DNA of 6,136 nt from an uncultured Selenomonadales bacterium. GTDB taxonomy: Bacteria > Bacillota > Negativicutes > Selenomonadales > Selenomonadaceae. Shown one piece after another: positions 5,479-6,136 of the stretch. The notes below the pieces were generated by a model. That model was given only the letters and a program-made list of their open reading frames with translations. It had not been told where the DNA came from and made no database searches. The stretch spans positions 1 to 6,136 of the forward strand of contig CAMZDU010000078.1 in the NCBI GenBank assembly GCA_947305445.1, in the 5' to 3' direction. Each line of letters begins with the position of its first letter. The stretch's first letter is position 1. Both the position numbers and the translations under genes were made by a program.

Positions 5479-6136
5479 TTAGTCGTCCTCGGAAGAAGTG
5501 AGCACGTTAATTACGCCGAAATCTGTCAAGTTCGTGCCGTCGTATTTGAACTGCGCCTTTTTCAAGCCGAACATTCTTGATATAGCCACCCCGTAAGAAT
5601 TCTCATAGTCAAATTTTTTCTCATCCCAACGCGGTGCTTCGCCCTCTGCCATAATGCAAGCTTGCGCACCGAGGAAGAGCGCGTGTCCTACAGTTGCGCC
5701 GTCGGAGCCGGTCGTCGTGCGCGGGACTCTTAAGCACTCGTGAATTACAACGCCTTCGTAAATGCCCATTGCACCGCTAAAAATTGGATTGCTCTCGCCG
5801 CGAATATTGGCATGTTGTTGTGCCTCAAGCCATTGCGGGTCACGGCGAAGGTCGCGAGCCTGATAAGGGTCGATTACCATAACGTAAGTTTCGCGCCCGT
5901 CAATGCGAATTGGTTGCACGGCCGTCAATTCGTCTGCTTGCGCCATGCGCCGCGCTTTGCCGATAAGGTCGGCATTGAAATTGTCGCCTACAGTAATTTC
6001 CGCTTCGCTCGTTGCCGAGCCCGCGAACAACATTCGGTCTGCAGTAGGCGGTTCAATCGTGTAGGGCAATTCGACTCCGTTGGTGTAAAACGGCGGGTTC
6101 GTGCCGGTCAGAATTGCAAAAAAACTCAAGTCTAAG
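5479..6136 (-). CDS. Major capsid protein, N4-gp56 family (C-terminal part)
   Basis: About 218 residues are visible, ending in TAA at 5481-5479. The frame stays open to the right edge, so the N-terminus is missing. A TTG at 6129 is only an internal codon, since family members are usually 300-400 residues. The C-terminal half carries typical N4-gp56-family segments (numbered from that TTG): EITVGDNFNADLIGKARRMA (44-63), PIRIDGRETYVMVIDPYQAR (73-92) and NPIFSGAMGIYEGVVIHE (114-131), then FLGAQACIMAEGEAPRWDEK and FDYENSYGVAISRMFGLKKA. It forms the icosahedral shell of an HK97-fold head. As the first visible gene of the run it is followed by the adaptor gene after 1 nt, in the order expected for a head-tail module. 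Confidence 0.9.
   Translation of the reverse strand, partial: LDLSFFAILTGTNPPFYTNGVELPYTIEPPTADRMLFAGSATSEAEITVGDNFNADLIGKARRMAQADELTAVQPIRIDGRETYVMVIDPYQARDLRRDPQWLEAQQHANIRGESNPIFSGAMGIYEGVVIHECLRVPRTTTGSDGATVGHALFLGAQACIMAEGEAPRWDEKKFDYENSYGVAISRMFGLKKAQFKYDGTNLTDFGVINVLTSSEDD

Noticed and set aside
6127..6129. TTG at 6129 as the real start of the capsid protein
   Set aside because: The frame is open upstream to the edge, no ribosome binding site is visible, and 216 residues is too short for an N4-gp56 capsid protein.
2103..6135. Other plus-strand ORFs and the alternative minus-frame ORFs (e.g. 3023-3331, 3545-3817, 3896-4141, 4460-4888)
   Set aside because: Each lies inside a better-supported minus-strand gene in another frame; the translations are Arg/Phe/Cys-rich shadow sequences without domain patterns.

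Overview
The window reads as part of the late (virion structural) module of a short-tailed, podovirus-like bacteriophage or prophage. All coding is on the minus strand, so the genes read from right to left. There is no tRNA, integrase, insertion sequence, promoter or terminator that I can support. The genes overlap or abut, so there is essentially no non-coding DNA. Strong GGAGG-type ribosome binding sites and TTG and GTG starts fit a Firmicutes-type host. One gene product opens with FDLQRF, which I associate from memory with Negativicutes proteins; this is only a weak hint.

Layout in transcription order: (1) 6136-5479, C-terminal part of an N4-gp56-family major capsid protein, cut by the right edge. 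(2) 5477-4863, head-tail adaptor-like protein. (3) 4866-3421, a beta-propeller 'nozzle'/DNA-stabilisation-like tail protein whose reading frame is broken by a single in-frame TAG at 4524-4522, leaving ORFs of 114 and 362 residues. (4) 3417-2431, beta-rich virion protein with a fibre-like motif. (5) 2438-2016, small 140-residue protein, possibly GNAT-like, with the size and position of T7 gp13. (6) 2032-1, a very large Asn/Gln/Ala-rich repeat protein, cut by the left edge after at least 677 residues. It is easy to miss because it has no stop inside the window and starts with TTG.

The order capsid, adaptor, nozzle, small GNAT-like protein, large helical/repetitive protein follows the T7-type plan (gp10, gp11, gp12, gp13, then internal ejection proteins), with a fibre-like gene inserted. 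The capsid, adaptor and nozzle proteins would build the head and its DNA exit channel. The last proteins are candidates for internal ejection or tail components, which is inference.

Two observations stand out. The first is the lone amber codon inside an otherwise intact tail gene, in a window where every other visible terminator is TAA or TGA. The second is that the left-hand protein is built from two arrays of strictly 18-residue repeats (about 11 and at least 14 units, with different consensus sequences) separated by a 69-residue non-repeat module.
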